A DNA stretch of 64,000 nucleotides from Candidatus Vecturithrix granuli (GCA_000739535.1 DF820478.1:18211-82210), one strand, 5' to 3'; positions 35,072 to 46,400 are shown, numbered from the stretch's first letter. The notes: a model not told the origin generated them from the sequence alone. Numbers and translations are program-made.

Positions 35072-35335
35072 TTATTTTCTATGCGATGCTCTCCGCACTT
35101 CGAATCGCTGAATCTGCTCGTAATAGCGATTCAGCGATTCGACTTTCTGGCGCTGTTCGTGTTGGCTGGGCGTCGGTTTCAGCGCCAGGCCAAACGCCAT
35201 CAGTTCCAGATATTCTTGCCATTTCTGCTCCAACGGCTTTTTTCCGGCGTTGCGGATTTGTTCATGGCGTTCGGCCTCATTCCAGGCGCGATAGCAAGCC
35301 AATATTTCTTGTAAGGTGAATGTATTTTTGTTCAT
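35072..35335 (-). CDS. Unknown 87-residue helical protein
   Basis: Not recognised. A basic, mostly helical small protein (FTLQEILACYRAWNEAERHEQ at the start, KVESLNRYYEQIQRFEV near the end) without membrane segments or cysteine motifs. The ATG at 35335 follows the TIR/lectin-fold gene stop by 5 bases, so the two are probably translated from one message and may act together. A longer frame to 35458 would run inside the TIR gene and is a shadow. Confidence 0.55.
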   Translation of the reverse strand: MNKNTFTLQEILACYRAWNEAERHEQIRNAGKKPLEQKWQEYLELMAFGLALKPTPSQHEQRQKVESLNRYYEQIQRFEVRRASHRK

Positions 35336-35340
35336 AAGGA

Positions 35341-36621
35341 TTACGAAAGAATCCATGCAACACCACACATCATGCGGAACCCTCCACCGTCGTATCTGTA
35401 GTTTCGTCCGCTCCCGATGCGGTCGGCGCTGCGGAGCCACCTGGACGGGCTGAGCCACGAGCCGCCTCGCAATATTTTTGTATTTTCTTCGTCTTTATCT
35501 TTCCATGGGCTTCCATCTTCTGGTGCCTGCTCATAATTATCATGCCAGTCGTCCGCACACCATTCCCATACATTGCCATGCATGCCATACAGGCCCCAGG
35601 CGTTCGGCTGCAACTGCCCAACCGGATGGGTTTTCCTGCCTGAATTTTTATCGTACCAAGCATACTCGTGTAAACGTTCGGCTTCATCGCCAAAGTAAAA
35701 CAAACCTTCAGACCCGGAGCGGCAGGCGTATTCCCCTTCCGCTTCCGAGGGTAGGCGGAAGGTCATCTCGACTCCGCTCGATGACCGCGAGGAAGATGCC
35801 TCGGTTATCGAGCGAAGTCGAGATAAAAACTCCTGGCAATCGTTCCACGACACTTGTTCCACCGGATATTGACCCCACTTCGTACCTACCACTTTTTCAT
35901 TGAAGTATGACGGATTATTGCCCATGATTTGCAGCCACTGGGCCTGCGTAACCACATACTTCCCCAGCCAGAACCCGGCATGAATCTGCACCTCACGGCG
36001 CGGCAGTTCCCGACCTTGCTTGAATCCTATAAACATTTGATCGGCCTCCGTTGCGTCCATCATAAAGCGTCCCGGTGGAATCCAGACAAATTCCATGCCG
36101 GTAATCGGCTCAATCCACTCTTTGAGGCTATTGTCCGCGTCAATGGATTTCACCTGGCCTTCGGCGGCATGAGGCGGCTCAATGTGCTGTTTTTCGATCT
36201 CGTTGCGCAGCGCGCGCAGGAGTTTAGCAAAGCCATTAGCGTCGTGCAGATCCGCCCAGTGGAACGGCCGTAGGCGTTCCGGCACCTCGCACGCTTCCAA
36301 TCGCACCGGGATCAGGTAAATATCCTCGTCCAGTTTCTCTTGCAACACGTCCAGTGCCTCGCTGATTTCCTTCTGAATCACCCCACGTCGGTTGACCGAA
36401 TTGTGCGATAAACACGCAAAAAAGAAGTCGGAACTGCGAATGGCCTTGGCGATGTGATATTCGAATTTCTGCCCCGGCAGCAGGTCTTCGGTATCCATCC
36501 ATGGTTCAAAGCCCTCGGCCTGTAAGCGTTTGTAAAGCTGCTGCACCTGCACCTGGTCCGCACGGGTATAGCTGAGAAAAATGCGGATCAAATGTTGGTT
36601 ATTAGGATTATTCTGGGACAT
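35341..36621 (-). CDS. TIR-domain protein with formylglycine-generating-enzyme-like (C-type lectin) domain
   Basis: 426 residues. The TIR domain (about 10-140) has IRIFLSYTRADQVQVQQL, GFEPWMDTEDLLPGQ and FFFACLSHNS. The FGE-sulfatase-type domain (about 170-425) has GMEFVWIPPGRFMM, YPVEQVSWNDCQEFLSRL, FRLPSEAEGEYACRSG, HGNVWEWCADDW and LRGGSW. The copper-binding cysteine pair of true FGE enzymes is absent, so it is probably a binding rather than catalytic domain. Between LSRL and FRLPSEAE there are about 17 extra residues encoded by repeat L (35763-35826). The C-terminus (LRSADR, a 12-residue spacer, GFR) has the layout of diversity-generating retroelement variable regions. A defence or sensing role is inferred. 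Confidence 0.82.
   Translation of the reverse strand: MSQNNPNNQHLIRIFLSYTRADQVQVQQLYKRLQAEGFEPWMDTEDLLPGQKFEYHIAKAIRSSDFFFACLSHNSVNRRGVIQKEISEALDVLQEKLDEDIYLIPVRLEACEVPERLRPFHWADLHDANGFAKLLRALRNEIEKQHIEPPHAAEGQVKSIDADNSLKEWIEPITGMEFVWIPPGRFMMDATEADQMFIGFKQGRELPRREVQIHAGFWLGKYVVTQAQWLQIMGNNPSYFNEKVVGTKWGQYPVEQVSWNDCQEFLSRLRSITEASSSRSSSGVEMTFRLPSEAEGEYACRSGSEGLFYFGDEAERLHEYAWYDKNSGRKTHPVGQLQPNAWGLYGMHGNVWEWCADDWHDNYEQAPEDGSPWKDKDEENTKILRGGSWLSPSRWLRSADRIGSGRNYRYDGGGFRMMCGVAWILS
35763..35826. repeat. Family L inner palindrome inside the TIR/FGE-like gene
   Basis: TCATCTCGACTCCGCTCGATGACCG-type left arm (first half) pairs with CGGTTATCGAGCGAAGTCGA at the right, about 22 of 25 positions. It matches the centre of the intergenic elements at 10532 and 12052. 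It is translated in frame as a serine-rich insert (ITEASSSRSSSGVEM). Confidence 0.8.
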
Positions 36622-36967
36622 AGCGCATATTTTCCGGTCAAAGAGTTCATTTGAAATTGTTCAACCACCATAGCTATTTCCGGGGCAGGATGTCAAGTGA
36701 AAAACTTAGCGGATCATAGCGATTTCTCGTGTTTTGTCTTGACAATCAGGAATCCCTGGTTATACTTTTTATATAAGCGAATTTCCTGTGTTTTCCACCA
36801 GTCTCGTATGCTCAAAATTACTTGCCGAGCGTTTTACACAAAACTGCAAAAATATCATATCAGTTGATAAAATTTCTCTGGACAATCGTTCTCATTCCTG
36901 TCATTCTAAAAAAAGTGCGTTCAACACAATAGAAATCTTTTGTTTCAACGGAATATGGACATTGATC
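36622..36967. other. Divergent intergenic region
   Basis: About 345 bases between the TIR gene (minus) and the REC-GAF-kinase gene (plus). TTGACA at about 36749 followed by TATACTTTTTATAT is a plausible promoter for the plus-strand kinase. No repeat or small gene was found. Confidence 0.4.
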
Positions 36968-39028
36968 ATGTCAGAACATCGAGAATATCAAGATATCGCC
37001 GGAATTCTTGTCGTTGATGATCAGGCTGAGAATTTACGCCTGTTATCAAGCATCCTACAGCGAGAAGGGTACCATACCCGGCCCGCGCGGGACGGGTATA
37101 CCGCCTTAATGTCAGCTTATGCCGATCCGCCAGAACTGATCCTGCTGGATATCATGATGCCGGAATTGGACGGTTATGCCGTGTGCCGGAAGTTAAAAGC
37201 CGATGCACGTACCCGCGATATTCCGGTGATTTTTATTAGCGCCCTGAATGAAGTGTTTGATAAAGTTAAAGCCTTTGAACTCGGCGGCATTGATTACATT
37301 ACTAAACCACTGCATGTCGAAGAAGTGATCGCCAGAGTCAAAACCCACCTGACGAACCGCAGATTGCAACAGCAGCTTGAAACGCAAAATAGACGCTTGC
37401 AGGAGGGCATTCTCGCTCATGAACAGACGATGAGTATTTTGCAGCAGCGGAATCAGGAATTAGCCTTACTGCATCGTATGAGCCAGCTCTTCAATTCCAC
37501 ATTGGATTGGAACCAGGTGTTAAAAACGGTCTTGACGGAAATGCGGCAGTTACTGAATATCACGGCCACATCTTTTTGGTTGTATCTTCCTGAAACCGAC
37601 AAGCTCGTCTGTCAACAAGCGATCGGTCTGGGGAATGATACATTGATTGGCTGGCAATTAGCGATGGGACAAGGCATTGTCGGACAAACCGCGCAGACCG
37701 GCATCACAACGATCGTCGCAGATACCCGTGTGGCTCCTCAGCACTATAAAGAGGTGGACCAGAAGACCGGCATCGAAATTCGCTCGATTCTCAATTTTCC
37801 CTTTCGTACAACAGGCACGGTGATGGGTGTGCTGTGCCTGGTAGATACGGCAACCGACCGTTTTACCGAAAAAGATTTACGCTTTGTTGAACCGATTGCC
37901 ACCGCCGCCGCCAATGCGATTGAACATGCCCGGCTTTATAGCTTGGCGCAGCAAGAAATTGCCGAGCGCACACGAGCAGAAGCCGAACTCTTAGACGCGC
38001 ACCATGAACTGCAAGCCACGTTAGAATATTTACAGACCACGCAAACTCAACTCTTACAATCGGAACGCATGGCGGTCTTAGGACAACTGGTGTCAGGCAT
38101 TGCGCATGATCTCAACACCCCGGCAGCAGCCATTATGAGCGCGATTCAAGAAATTGATCGTTTGTCTTCCAAACTTCCGCAGCAATTACAGCACACATTG
38201 TTACAGCTTTCCGAAGATCTGCGGACGGAATATATTCAGGCCTATCAATATGCGCTCACGCTCCAGCCGCAGAGTCTATCAACCATCGAACGACGGACGT
38301 TCGTCAGGGATATGCAGCAAATCCTGGCAGAGCATGGGGTAGAGGCGTCTCACAATTTCTGTTCCCAACTCATTATGGCGGGCTTTTCTGCAGCAGATCT
38401 TCTCAGGTTTCTCCCTCTGTTTATCGGGGCGGAACGTGATGATGTGCAGCAATCGCTTGTGTTACGTGGGATGAGTCAGATTCACATTAACAATATCAAA
38501 TCTTCGATCCAACAAATCGTGCAATTAGTCCAGACACTCAAACAATTTTCCAGAGTCGAACAGAGTGAACTCAGCGAAACTCAGTTACAAGACGATCTGG
38601 AACACACGTTGTTGATTCTGCGGAATCGCTTGCACGATATCACGGTCCACAAAGAGTATGAAGACCTTCCGCTTTTGACTTGCTATGCCGCGCAATTGAA
38701 TCAGGTCTGGGCCCAACTCCTGCTGAATGCGATTCAGGCTATGAATGGACAGGGGAACCTGGTTATCCGTCTGAAATGCCTTGAAAAACGCAATATTGTC
38801 GCGGAGATCGAAGATAGCGGCCCTGGTATTCCGCCAGACATTCTTCCGCACATATTTAATCCGTATTTTACGACAAAAAGCCGCCAGGATAAGAATATCG
38901 GTATGGGTTTAACGATTTGTCAACAGATTATTGAACAGCACCATGGGCGCATTGAGGTCGCATCAGCGATGCCCGGCAAAACCTGTTTTCGTGTGATATT
39001 GCCAATCTCCAAACCGTCTCAAGTATAA
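36968..39028 (+). CDS. REC-GAF-histidine kinase
   Basis: 686 residues, cytoplasmic. The receiver (about 10-128) has LILLDIMMPELDG with the aspartate and DYITKPL. GAF (about 170-320) contains LLNITATSFWLYLP, GQGIVGQ and SILNFPFRTTGTVMGVLCL. The H-box is VSGIAHDLNTPAAA (about 379). Between the H-box helix and the second helix lies an unusual insertion of roughly 110 residues (LSSKLPQQLQ to VLRGMSQIHINN). The HATPase domain (about 540-680) has LLLNAIQAMN, EDSGPGIPP and GMGLTICQQII. The start at 36968 is where the receiver fold begins; the upstream frame is unrelated. First of three large signalling genes on this strand. Confidence 0.85.
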   Translation: MSEHREYQDIAGILVVDDQAENLRLLSSILQREGYHTRPARDGYTALMSAYADPPELILLDIMMPELDGYAVCRKLKADARTRDIPVIFISALNEVFDKVKAFELGGIDYITKPLHVEEVIARVKTHLTNRRLQQQLETQNRRLQEGILAHEQTMSILQQRNQELALLHRMSQLFNSTLDWNQVLKTVLTEMRQLLNITATSFWLYLPETDKLVCQQAIGLGNDTLIGWQLAMGQGIVGQTAQTGITTIVADTRVAPQHYKEVDQKTGIEIRSILNFPFRTTGTVMGVLCLVDTATDRFTEKDLRFVEPIATAAANAIEHARLYSLAQQEIAERTRAEAELLDAHHELQATLEYLQTTQTQLLQSERMAVLGQLVSGIAHDLNTPAAAIMSAIQEIDRLSSKLPQQLQHTLLQLSEDLRTEYIQAYQYALTLQPQSLSTIERRTFVRDMQQILAEHGVEASHNFCSQLIMAGFSAADLLRFLPLFIGAERDDVQQSLVLRGMSQIHINNIKSSIQQIVQLVQTLKQFSRVEQSELSETQLQDDLEHTLLILRNRLHDITVHKEYEDLPLLTCYAAQLNQVWAQLLLNAIQAMNGQGNLVIRLKCLEKRNIVAEIEDSGPGIPPDILPHIFNPYFTTKSRQDKNIGMGLTICQQIIEQHHGRIEVASAMPGKTCFRVILPISKPSQV

Positions 39029-39193
39029 GAGCAGATCGGAATTTCTCTTGACGCAGATAATCACTGGACGTAATGTTTTTTCAAGTGTTGTCTGACTGAC
39101 GCCAGAGTGCAAACGTCAGATTGCCAACAGCCTGAAAGTGGGACTATGAACATATCAAATTTATTGGGGTCAATACTGGCAGCATATAAATTT

Positions 39194-42100
39194 ATGAAAA
39201 GATATCCCATTATTCTTACGCATAGAATGGCTTCTATTATCGTCATGCTTTTGCTCTTTCCCTCAGCGATTCAAGCCGGGGAACCCGAGATGAAATTCGA
39301 TCATGTGTTGAATTTGGGGTCGCGCCACACCCAGGTAATGCTTCAAGATCGAGAAGGGTTTCTGTGGTTTGGCTCCGCAGGCGGGGGAGTCTTTCGCTAT
39401 GATGCGTATGAGTTGAAACGCTATGGCAGCGGGCAGGATTTGCTTTCGAATGGATTTGTGTATGGTCTTGTTGAAGATGCCCAAGAACCTTTCGTGCTAT
39501 GGATCGGCACCAAAGAAGGATTGAACTGGTTTGATCGCAAAACAGGCATATTTACGTATTATAAACATCAACCTGGCAATCCGGCAAGCTTGAGTCATAA
39601 TGCGATTAATGATATAGTGCAGGATAGCCGTGATCCACACATTCTCTGGATTGGAACCGAGGGAGGGTTGAACAAATTTGATACCCGGACAGAAATTTTT
39701 ATCTCTTACCATCATGACCCACAAAATGACCAGAGCCTTAGTCATAATGCGGTCTGGAGAATTCTTCAGGATCGTAAAAATCCTGATATTCTCTGGTTAG
39801 GAACCTGGGGCGGCGGGTTGAACAAATTTGATACACGCACGGAACGCTTTATCCACTATCGTCATAATCCTGAAGATGAGACAAGCCTTGGGGCGTCGAA
39901 TGAGATTATTGACGCTCTTGCTCAGGATAAGGATGATCCTGACATCCTCTGGATTGGCTGGCATGAAGGACTTGACCAATTTGACACGCGCTCCGAAACT
40001 TTTACGCATTATCGGCATGATCCGCACAATCCAAAGAGTCTGCCGGAAGGACTTGTGGCGTTAATTTATGATGATGGCTATGGACGCCTCTGGTTAGGAG
40101 GCTGGGAGGATGATAATGGCTTAACGATTTTTGACAAGCAGACGCATACCGGCACCAATTATCGCCATGATCCCCACAATCCCCATAGCCTCAGCGATAA
40201 TTTAGTGGTTGATGTGTACGAGGATCGCTCCGGAATCTTCTGGATTACGATGGCCTCAGGCAAAGTTGATAAATATGATCCCTGGAATCAGAATTTTACG
40301 ACCTATGCCTATGATCAGCAAAATCCGTCTAGTTTGAGTCATAACACGATCACGGCGTTGTATGAAGATCGACAGGGAACCGTGTGGGTGGGAACACTCT
40401 CCGGGTTGAATCGGTTTGATCCTAATACCGACACCTTTACGCGTTATACGAAAACCCCGGAAACTCCGGATTCACTTGATAACAATCGCATTCAAACTAT
40501 TTTCGAAGATCACTCTGGGCATTTTTGGGTCTCTTTTTTTCCTGGTTCCCTTGTAGAATTTGACAGACAGACAGAGAAGGTCATTCGTCGCTATACTAAT
40601 GCCGAAGTGTTTACCAGTATAATTGATGATCCTCATGATCCTGAAAATCTTTGGATCGGGATGCGTCCGCAAGGGTTAGCCCGTTTTCATAAACCAACAG
40701 AAACCTTTACAGTGTACGATCCTTCGCCACAAGATTCCCAAGATGGCGTGACTTATGGACCCATTTACAAAATTCTCCATGATCGAGATGATGAGGTGAT
40801 CTGGCTTGGCGGCTGGGAAGGGGGAGGATTGCGCAAATTTGAGAAACAGACACAGACATTTACCACATATATCGCTGATCCTCAGAAACCAACGAGCCTT
40901 ACGGCCAATTCCATTGCCGCATTGTATCAGGATAGGCAGGGTAGGCTCTGGATCGGAACCCTGGGAGGAGGATTGTGTACCTTTCATAAAGAGAGCGAAA
41001 CCTTTACGTGTTATGCTTCAAATCAGAAAATACCAACAAATATCAATGGGATCCTGGAAGATGAGGAGGCGAATCTCTGGTTAAGTACGGATCTGGGGAT
41101 TGTGAAATTCAACCCGAGCACAGAAACAGTCGAAAAGCATTATCGCCAAAGCGATGGTTTGCAGGGCGATATGTTCTTTCGAGACAGCACTTGCAAGACA
41201 TCTACCGGAGAATTGTGGTTTGGCGGAATGAATGGCGTGAACCGGTTTCATCCGAAGCACCTAGTAGAAAATCCGCATGTTCCCCCTGTAGTTCTCACTT
41301 CGCTGGCCCAGGCAGGAGAGCACATCTGCCCTGTGGCCTGCGAGTCCACCCCAGCGATCTCCCTGGACTGGCGGCACAATTTTTTTGAATTTGAGTTTGT
41401 CGCGCTTAACTATACTCGTCCCCAAAACAACCAGTATGCCTATATGTTGGAGGGGGTGGATCAGGAGTGGTTCTATTCCGGTCAAAAACGCTTCGGACGT
41501 TATACCAATCTTGCGCCAGGTACATATACCCTCAAGCTTAAAGCGGCCAATAACAATGGCGTCTGGAATGAACAGGGTACCTCTGTGCAGATTACCATTA
41601 TTCCTCCCTTTTGGGCCACCTGGTGGTTTCGCAGTCTATTGGGCTTCAGCATAGTGGGATTGGTGTTTGGCGGCTTTTGGCTGCGTATCAAAACCATTGA
41701 AAAGCAGAAGCGACTCTTAGCCGCGCAAGTTGCTGAACGTACAAAAGCCCTGTCAGAGCGAACCGATGAATTAGCGCATTCAAATACGGAACTTCAAAAA
41801 GCCAAAGAACAAGCAGAAGTCGCAAACAAGGCCAAGAGTACCTTTCTGGCAAACATGAGTCATGAACTGCGCACGCCGCTCAATGCCATTCTGGGGTTTT
41901 CACAACTCATGCAGCATGATCCGGCGTTATCTTCAGAACATCGAAACGATCTCAAGATCATTGTCCGCAATGGCGACCACCTGCTGACCTTGATCAATCA
42001 ACTGCTGGATATCTCGAAAATTGAAGCCGGCCGCATGACCGTGAATACAACGAACTTTGATATGTATACGCTGTTAGATGAAACCGAAAACATGTTTCGA

Positions 42101-43273
42101 TTGCTAGCCAGAGAAAAACAGATCCATCTTGTGTTTGAAAGGACTCCGGATCTGCCCCGATATATCTGTACCGATGTGGTCAAACTCCGTCAAATCCTGT
42201 TCAATTTGCTCAATAACGCCATCAAATTTACGAAAGAAGGGGGCGTGGCCGTGAGAATAAGAAGTAAAGAAGTCACAGATACAGATCTGGAGTGCAAAAG
42301 CTCTGCTTTTGCAGCAAAAGCAGAGCTTTTGCACTCCGATTCCTTACTCCATCTTGAAATTGAAGATACGGGACCTGGCATCACTCCGCAAGAGTTAGAA
42401 TACGTTTTTCAGGCATTCACCCAGACAGAAGCCGGACGGAAGACTCAGGAAGGAACAGGGTTAGGATTAGCAATCAGCCGTAATTTTGTCGAATTATTAG
42501 GAGGGGAGTTACATGTCCAAAGCGAAGTCGGACGCGGAAGTCTTTTTAGCTTGACGATTCCGGTGCAGCGGGTGCATGCTTCTGACCTTGCAGCAAAATC
42601 TCCCACGCGCCGGGTCATCGGACTGGTGTCTGGCCAACCGCATTATCGGATTCTGGTGGTTGATGATAAACAGGATAACCGCTATTTGTTAATGCGCTTA
42701 TTGACGCCATTGGGTTTTGATGTACGCGAGGCCAATAATGGCCAGGAAGCCATTACCATCTGGCAAGAATGGCAGCCGAATCTGATCTGGATGGATATGC
42801 GTATGCCCGTGTTAGATGGCTACAAAGCCACGGAACAGATCAAGGCCACGATGCAAGGTCAGGCCACGGCGATTATTGCCCTCACAGCGAGCGCCTTTGA
42901 AGAAGAGAAAGCCGTGGTGCTCTCGGCCGGCTGCGACGATTTTCTGCGAAAACCGTTTAAAGAAACTGAAATTTTTGACTTGATGCAGAAACATTTAGGC
43001 GTACAGTATCTCTATAAGGACATGCAGCCCGGCGAAGACGTTGGGGAAGAGAAGCCTTTATTCTCGACGATTGATGTGGCTGCCCTGACTACGATACCGA
43101 CGGAATTACGACAGCGACTCGAACATAGCGTATTAATAGCTGACGTTTCCGGAATTACGGAAATGATCCAGGAAATTTTTGCCTATGATGCCACACTCGG
43201 ACAAACGCTGGAGCATCTGGCCGAAGATTTTAAATACAGCCATATCCTGGAAGCCTTGCAAAAGATCACCTAA
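39194..43273 (+). CDS. Beta-propeller (two-component regulator propeller/Y_Y_Y) hybrid sensor kinase
   Basis: About 1359 residues. A signal/anchor ([15 protein letters not shown]) is followed by a periplasmic propeller of about twelve to fourteen repeats (about 35-690), each with an LWIGTxxGLNKFD-like blade and SLSHN turn. A Y_Y_Y domain (about 730-796; [29 protein letters not shown]), one membrane helix (about 806-829), HisKA ([15 protein letters not shown], about 889), HATPase and receiver (about 1152-1272; [13 protein letters not shown]) follow. This architecture senses carbohydrates or glycans in Bacteroides. The HATPase loop contains an insert translated from a perfect 49-bp palindrome (42289-42337). 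Starts at 39107 (GTG) or 39146 are also possible; none has a strong ribosome binding site. Confidence 0.88.
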   Translation: MKRYPIILTHRMASIIVMLLLFPSAIQAGEPEMKFDHVLNLGSRHTQVMLQDREGFLWFGSAGGGVFRYDAYELKRYGSGQDLLSNGFVYGLVEDAQEPFVLWIGTKEGLNWFDRKTGIFTYYKHQPGNPASLSHNAINDIVQDSRDPHILWIGTEGGLNKFDTRTEIFISYHHDPQNDQSLSHNAVWRILQDRKNPDILWLGTWGGGLNKFDTRTERFIHYRHNPEDETSLGASNEIIDALAQDKDDPDILWIGWHEGLDQFDTRSETFTHYRHDPHNPKSLPEGLVALIYDDGYGRLWLGGWEDDNGLTIFDKQTHTGTNYRHDPHNPHSLSDNLVVDVYEDRSGIFWITMASGKVDKYDPWNQNFTTYAYDQQNPSSLSHNTITALYEDRQGTVWVGTLSGLNRFDPNTDTFTRYTKTPETPDSLDNNRIQTIFEDHSGHFWVSFFPGSLVEFDRQTEKVIRRYTNAEVFTSIIDDPHDPENLWIGMRPQGLARFHKPTETFTVYDPSPQDSQDGVTYGPIYKILHDRDDEVIWLGGWEGGGLRKFEKQTQTFTTYIADPQKPTSLTANSIAALYQDRQGRLWIGTLGGGLCTFHKESETFTCYASNQKIPTNINGILEDEEANLWLSTDLGIVKFNPSTETVEKHYRQSDGLQGDMFFRDSTCKTSTGELWFGGMNGVNRFHPKHLVENPHVPPVVLTSLAQAGEHICPVACESTPAISLDWRHNFFEFEFVALNYTRPQNNQYAYMLEGVDQEWFYSGQKRFGRYTNLAPGTYTLKLKAANNNGVWNEQGTSVQITIIPPFWATWWFRSLLGFSIVGLVFGGFWLRIKTIEKQKRLLAAQVAERTKALSERTDELAHSNTELQKAKEQAEVANKAKSTFLANMSHELRTPLNAILGFSQLMQHDPALSSEHRNDLKIIVRNGDHLLTLINQLLDISKIEAGRMTVNTTNFDMYTLLDETENMFRLLAREKQIHLVFERTPDLPRYICTDVVKLRQILFNLLNNAIKFTKEGGVAVRIRSKEVTDTDLECKSSAFAAKAELLHSDSLLHLEIEDTGPGITPQELEYVFQAFTQTEAGRKTQEGTGLGLAISRNFVELLGGELHVQSEVGRGSLFSLTIPVQRVHASDLAAKSPTRRVIGLVSGQPHYRILVVDDKQDNRYLLMRLLTPLGFDVREANNGQEAITIWQEWQPNLIWMDMRMPVLDGYKATEQIKATMQGQATAIIALTASAFEEEKAVVLSAGCDDFLRKPFKETEIFDLMQKHLGVQYLYKDMQPGEDVGEEKPLFSTIDVAALTTIPTELRQRLEHSVLIADVSGITEMIQEIFAYDATLGQTLEHLAEDFKYSHILEALQKIT
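42289..42337. repeat. Palindromic repeat family C inside a kinase gene
   Basis: A perfect palindrome with 24-bp arms (GGAGTGCAAAAGCTCTGC... at the left, exact complement ending ...GCTTTTGCACTCC) and a single-base centre. The same sequence type occurs between genes at 20860-20907 and 54725-54773. Here it is translated as [16 protein letters not shown] within the HATPase domain of the propeller kinase. Confidence 0.92.
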
Positions 43274-43446
43274 GTATTTTGTCAATATTTCGTTGACGGG
43301 TGAAAGACTTCTGAAGTCTTTGAGACTTCGGAAGTCTGCGCGCGCTTGCCCTGTCAGCTAAGCCTTGACAAAACACTATCACAGGTTTTCAAAAGAAGCG
43401 ATGAAATTTGATGACACCGACCCCGGCATGACGCCTCGGAGGATAG
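43274..43446. repeat. Gap with a GACTTC/GAAGTC hairpin
   Basis: AAGACTTCTGAAGTCTTTGA and GAGACTTCGGAAGTCT (43304-43337) form overlapping palindromes just after the propeller kinase. The rest up to the next start has no feature apart from the GGAGGA ribosome binding site at 43438. Confidence 0.6.
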
Positions 43447-46400
43447 ATGATAACTGAGATTGCAGGATATTCCATTGTTCAACACGTCTATGAAAGTGCG
43501 CGGACCCTGATTTACCGGGCGCGGCGGGAATCGGATGATTGTCCGGTGATCCTGAAAGTCTTGAAAATCGACTATCCGACGCCGGCTGAATTAGCGCGGT
43601 ACCGGCAGGAATATGAGCTCACGCGTCGCCTCAAAACGCCGGGCGTCATCCGGCCGTACGGACTGGAACCATACAAGCATGGACTGATGATTGTTTTCGA
43701 AGATATTGGCGGCGAATCCTTAAAAACATTTCTGCCCTCCAACGATTTCACGCTCCCCGAGATCGTCGTGTTAATGGTGAAAATCGTCGAGGCTGTCAAA
43801 CAAATCCATACCGCGCGCATTCTTCACAAAGACCTCAATCCGTCCAATATGATCTATCATCCGGCGACTGGCCGCCTTCAAGTCATTGATTTCGGGTTCG
43901 CCTCGATATTCGCCCATGCTGCGTCGGCCGCGAAACATCCGAATGTGTTCGAGGGAACGTTGGCGTACATGTCGCCGGAACAGACCGGACGCATGAACCG
44001 TCCCGTAGATTATCGCACGGATTTTTACGCCCTGGGCGTTACGTTCTATGAACTGCTGACCGGCCGCCTCCCCTTTGCCGGTCGGGACGCCCTGGAATTC
44101 GTGCATGCCCATCTCGCTCAACAGCCAACGCCGCCGCATGAACTCCGCCCGGATATTCCGCCGTTTCTGTCAGCAGTGATCCTCAAGCTGCTGGCGAAAG
44201 ACGCCGACCACCGGTATCAATCTGCGATTGGGTTGATATATGATTTGGAACAGTGCTTAGAGTTGACAAACAGCCAGGTTGTTGACAAAAACCTAGATGC
44301 TGCCGACTTCGAAATCGGCCAACACGATGTCTCTGGCGTCTTTCAGTTGCCGCAAAAGCTGTATGGTCGGGACCAGGAACGGGAACAGCTCTTGGCCGTG
44401 TATCGCCGGGTGTGTACTGGCGAAAAGGCCCTGCTGCTCGTGACGGGCGCGGCTGGAACCGGCAAAACTGTCTTGGTGCATGAATTGCAACAGCCTCTCA
44501 TGATAGACCGGGGCATGTTCATTGCCGGCAAATTCGACCAATATCAGCGCAACATTCCCTACTCAGCGTTGAGCCAGGCCTTTGAAACCTTTATGCAATT
44601 CCTCCTCACCCACCCTGAATCTGTTCTGGCCGCATGGCGTGAACAGATTCAAATGGCCGTGGGCACGGTGGGCAAGGTTTTGATTGATGTGATCCCGAAA
44701 CTGGAACTGATCATCGGTATCCAGCCGGAGGTCCCGGAATTGGGCGGCATCGAAGCGCAAAACCGGTTCAATTACGTGTTCCAACGCTTCATGGAAACCA
44801 TTGCCCGGCCCGAACATCCCTTCGTGCTGTTTTTGGATGATCTGCAATGGATCGATAGCGCCTCCCTCAATGCTTTACGGGTGATCATGACGGATCCGAG
44901 CCTGAAATACCTCTTTGTCATCGGGGCCTATCGGGATACGGAAGTAGATACGGCGCATCCGTTACAACTCGCCATTGCAGAACTCCAACGGGAACAGACC
45001 GTAATCCGGACCTTGTGTCTGAGCGATTTGGCGTATGAGCATGTGGCCGTGCTCACGGCGGACACCCTTTCTACCCCACAGGCGATCCAGAGCCAGGAAA
45101 GTGTCCGGGAACTGGCGGCTCTGATCTTTGCCAAAACCCATGGCAACGCCTTTTTTACCGTGCGCTTACTCACGCATCTCTGTGACGAACAGCTTGTGAC
45201 CTTCGAATTCCCGCGCTGGCGATGGAACCTGGACGCCATCAGCCGCCTGGAGATGACGGACAATGTGCTGGATTTGCTCTCCGGCAAAATTCAGCATCTC
45301 GCGCAGCAGACGCAAACCCTCCTGATCTTCGCGGCGTACATTGGCAGCCAATTCGACCTTTCGATTCTGGCGGCTATCACGCACTGTCAAGCAGAGGCCG
45401 TTGCCGATTCGTTGGAACAGGCCATCATTGAGGGACTGATCGCGCCGGAGGATGAGGGCACGTACCGGTTCATCCACGACCGCGTACAGCAAGCGACGTA
45501 CGCCCTGATTCCCGAATCTGAACGGCCTGCGCTGCATCTCACCATCGGCCGACTGCTGCTTCGCAATCTCTCATCAACTGAAAGAGAGAATCAGCTTTTT
45601 GATATTGCCAACCATCTCAACGCCGGATGTGACCTGATAGATGCCCCGGCAGAACGGCTCGAAGCCGCACGGCTCAATTTGCAGGCCGGTCATAAAGCCA
45701 AAGCCGCGGCAGCTTATCTGCCAGCCTTCACCTATTTCCAAATCGGGATAGACATCCTCCCCGAAAATTGTTGGAACACGAACTACGCGCTGACATTAGC
45801 CCTGTACAATGCCGCGACCGAAACCGCGCATCTGAATGGCGCGTTTGACCAGATGTTCGCATTGAGCGCCCAGGTCATCACTCATGCGCGGACACTGCTC
45901 GACACAATTGACGTATATGAAGTCCGAATTCTCGGGTTGTCTGCGCACTCCAAACCACAGGAAGCCATCCGGCTTGCCTTCGAGATATTGGCGTTATTGG
46001 GCGTTGCGTTGCCTGAACATCCGGGGCAGGCGGATGTGATGAAGGTTCTGCAAGACACCCGGACGCTCCTCGCCGGACAACCGATAGAGGCGTTGTTAGA
46101 TTTGCCTCGGATGACTGATCCGAACACCCTGGCAGTGGTGCGGATATTATCGGTCATTATCGTCTCCACGTACAATACCAATCCCGAGCTATTTGCTCTG
46201 CTCGTCATGCAACAGGTGATGCTATCGGTACGCTATGGCAACACACCCGTGTCGAGCTATGCCTATGCGCTGTTTGGCGGGATGTTGTGCGGTAATGTCG
46301 GTGAGCTTGATGTGGGGTATCATCTGGGGCAAATTGCGCTGAAGTTAGTTGACCAATTGCAAGCCAGGTCCTTCCACGCCAGAGTCTTGCATTTGACAGC

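Noticed and set aside
39300..41270. Tandem DNA repeats in the propeller kinase
   Set aside because: The periodicity comes from beta-propeller blades in the protein (about 140-150 bases each, diverged), not from a separate DNA repeat.
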